A stretch of DNA of 8,066 bases from Gemmatimonadota bacterium (GTDB lineage Bacteria; Gemmatimonadota; Gemmatimonadetes; Gemmatimonadales; GWC2-71-9): assembly GCA_003220855.1 (NCBI GenBank), contig QHTP01000150.1, forward strand, positions 1 through 8,066. The letters run 5' to 3'. A program made the position numbers and the translations under genes. Numbering within the stretch: position 1 is the stretch's first letter; the number at the start of each line of letters is the position of its first letter. Shown here in pieces: positions 6,400-8,066 of this stretch. The notes below the pieces were generated by a model. That model saw only the letters and a list, made by a program, of their open reading frames with translations, was not told where the DNA came from and searched no databases.

Positions 6400-8066
6400 T
6401 CACAGCGCCCCCTTTTTCATCTGATCCGCGATGTATTCACTGGTCCGGAGCGACAGAGCCAGGATCGTCCAGGTCGGATTCTTGTCGGCCTGCGACACGA
6501 ACGGCGCGCCGTCCGTCACGAACAGGGTCTTGCACTCGTGCGCCTGGCACCAGCGGTTCGTCACCGACGTCTTCGGGTCGTCGCCCATGCGCGCGCCGCC
6601 CAGCTCGTGGATGATGACGCCGCCCGCCGCGATGCCGTATCCGCGCTCGGGCCCCGGCATCGGGGAGAACACCTCGCCGCCCATGGCCTCGATCAGCGCC
6701 CGGAACGTCTCCTGCATGTGTTTCACCTGCTTGTATTCGTGGTCCGACCACTTCCAGTGAAACCGCAGCACCGGGATGCCCCAGCGGTCGACCGTACGCG
6801 GATCGATCTCGCAGTAGGTGTCGTCGTTGGGAATCATCTCCCCGCGGCCCGAGAAGCCGACGGTGGCGCCGTAGTAACGGCGATAATCGTCCTTGAGCTG
6901 CTTGCCGTAGCCGCCACCCGACGGGTACCGCTGGATGCCGCCCCCGAAGCCATAGCTCGGGACCTGCGTCCCGCCCCAGACCTCGATATGGTAGCCGCGC
7001 GGGAAGTCGAGCTTCTGGTCCTCGAGCCACCACGGCATGTACAGGTGCATCCCACCCACGCCGTCGTGGTTGTGCGGCACGTGGTCCATCATTTTGGGGA
7101 TGAAGCCCCCCACGTCCGTCCCGGTCGTATCGGTGATGTACTTGCCCACCGTCCCGCTGCCGTTCGCCAGGCCGTTCGGGAACGCGGACGACTTCGAGTT
7201 GAGCAGCAGGCGCGCCGTCTCGAGCGCGCTGGCCGCGAGCACCACGACCCGGGCGCGGACATGCTGGTCCGATCCGGTGGTCTTGTCGACGTACGCCACA
7301 CCCGAGGCGCGGCCGGCCTTGTCCACCGTCACCTCGCGCGCCATCGCGTTGGTGACGAGCGTGAGCCGGCCGGTGGTGAGGGCGGGGCCGATCAGCACGT
7401 TGGTGGAGGTGAAGTTGGCGTTCACGCGGCACCCGCGGTTGCATTGGCCGCAGTAGTGGCACGGCGCCCGGCCGTTGAGCGGGTGCGTCAGGATCGAGAG
7501 CCGGGACGGAATGCAGGTGATGTGCAGTCGGTCCGCCGCCTGCTTGACCAGCAGCTCGTGGCAGCGGGGGCGCGGCGGCGGTAGGAACACGCCGTCCGGC
7601 TCGTTCGGAAGGCTCTCCTTGCTGCCGAACACGCCGATCAGCCGATCGATTTTATCGTAAAAGGGGGCGACCTCCTCGTACGAAATGGGCCAATCGTCAC
7701 CCAGCCCGTCCCGACTCTTGCGCTTGAAGTCGTACGGTCCGAAGCGGAGCGAAATCCGGCCCCAGTGGTTGGTGCGGCCCCCGACCATGCGAGCCCGCCA
7801 CCAGCTGAACTCGGTGCCTGGGGCGCGGGTGTAGGGCTCGCCCTCGATCTCCCAGCCGCCGATGCAGCCGTCGAATTCCCCGAACGGATGGTCCTTGGTC
7901 GAGCGGCCGCGCCGCGGCGACTCGTACGGCCAGGTGAGCATGGCCGAGTCTTTCAGGTTGTCCCACGGCACGCCCGCCTCGAGCACGATCACGTCGGCAC
8001 CCGCGCGGGTGAGGGCGTGGGCGGCCATGCCACCGCCGGCGCCCGAGCCAACGATGCACACGTCGT
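6400..8066 (-). CDS. GMC family FAD-dependent oxidoreductase, catalytic subunit (5' end cut by window edge)
   Basis: Catalytic flavoprotein of a sugar/glycoside/alcohol dehydrogenase. The frame is open past 8066; 554 residues are visible and probably only a short N-terminal piece is missing, since the FAD-binding strand DVCIVGSGAGGG is right at the edge. Numbering from the Val codon at 8061: GSGAGGG (5-11) and E28 (VIVLEAG) bind ADP; VGGRTNHWGRISLRF (93-107) is the GMC signature region; the C-terminal GMC domain has IIHELGGARMG (483-493) with candidate catalytic H485, and KNPTWTILAL (527-536) with N528 as the second catalytic residue. A cysteine cluster CHYCGQCNRGC (C201, C204, C207, C211) has C-x2-C-x2-C-x3-C spacing, resembling an iron-sulfur site; FAD glucose dehydrogenases with a comparable small subunit carry a 3Fe-4S cluster. 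No signal can be judged because the start is missing, but export with the Tat small subunit is expected. Class assignment is secure; substrate is inferred, with C3 oxidation of glycosides favoured by the DUF1080 neighbour. Confidence 0.93.
   Translation of the reverse strand, partial: DVCIVGSGAGGGMAAHALTRAGADVIVLEAGVPWDNLKDSAMLTWPYESPRRGRSTKDHPFGEFDGCIGGWEIEGEPYTRAPGTEFSWWRARMVGGRTNHWGRISLRFGPYDFKRKSRDGLGDDWPISYEEVAPFYDKIDRLIGVFGSKESLPNEPDGVFLPPPRPRCHELLVKQAADRLHITCIPSRLSILTHPLNGRAPCHYCGQCNRGCRVNANFTSTNVLIGPALTTGRLTLVTNAMAREVTVDKAGRASGVAYVDKTTGSDQHVRARVVVLAASALETARLLLNSKSSAFPNGLANGSGTVGKYITDTTGTDVGGFIPKMMDHVPHNHDGVGGMHLYMPWWLEDQKLDFPRGYHIEVWGGTQVPSYGFGGGIQRYPSGGGYGKQLKDDYRRYYGATVGFSGRGEMIPNDDTYCEIDPRTVDRWGIPVLRFHWKWSDHEYKQVKHMQETFRALIEAMGGEVFSPMPGPERGYGIAAGGVIIHELGGARMGDDPKTSVTNRWCQAHECKTLFVTDGAPFVSQADKNPTWTILALSLRTSEYIADQMKKGAL

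Noticed and set aside
6223..7584. Long plus-strand open frame (453 codons) opposite the GMC gene
   Set aside because: Arg/Val/His-rich with no domain, and spans the GMC gene, the intergenic inverted repeat and part of the small-subunit gene in antisense; not a credible protein.

Overview
This window is about 8 kb of high-GC DNA (roughly two-thirds G+C by eye) in which all six recognisable genes lie on the minus strand. In transcription order, from high to low coordinates, they are: a GMC-family FAD oxidoreductase (5' end outside the window), a Tat-signal small subunit of the gluconate 2-dehydrogenase subunit 3 type, a Gfo/Idh/MocA oxidoreductase, a secreted DUF1080 protein (3-keto-disaccharide hydrolase family), a secreted S9B dipeptidyl-peptidase IV-like serine peptidase, and a secreted GH20 beta-N-acetylhexosaminidase (3' end outside the window). 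No RNA gene, mobile element, CRISPR array or convincing terminator was seen. The gene content, base composition and numerous exported hydrolases suggest a Gram-negative, polymer-degrading bacterium such as a Gemmatimonadota or Acidobacteriota member. That placement is inference from gene style, not from a marker gene.

Layout: GMC large subunit 6400-8066 (partial); a 133-nt gap at 6267-6399 holding a long imperfect inverted repeat; small subunit 5667-6266; a 29-nt purine-rich gap; Gfo/Idh/MocA 4393-5637 (GTG start); DUF1080 3656-4396, overlapping its predecessor by 4 nt (ATGA); DPP4-like peptidase 1387-3651 after a 4-nt gap; GH20 1-1387, overlapping by one base (TGATG). The spacing argues for one transcription unit whose promoter lies upstream of 8066.

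How the genes may work together: a GMC flavoprotein with a Tat-exported small subunit is the architecture of periplasmic sugar/glycoside dehydrogenases, including glucoside 3-dehydrogenases. DUF1080 proteins cleave 3-keto-glycosides, and Gfo/Idh/MocA enzymes oxidise or reduce sugars at C3 and other carbons. The first four genes therefore look like an oxidise-then-cleave glycoside pathway. The two downstream genes add a dipeptidase and a beta-hexosaminidase, pointing to substrates that carry amino sugars and peptides (glycoproteins, muropeptides or chitin-associated material). The electron acceptor (usually a cytochrome c) and any transporter or regulator are not in the window.
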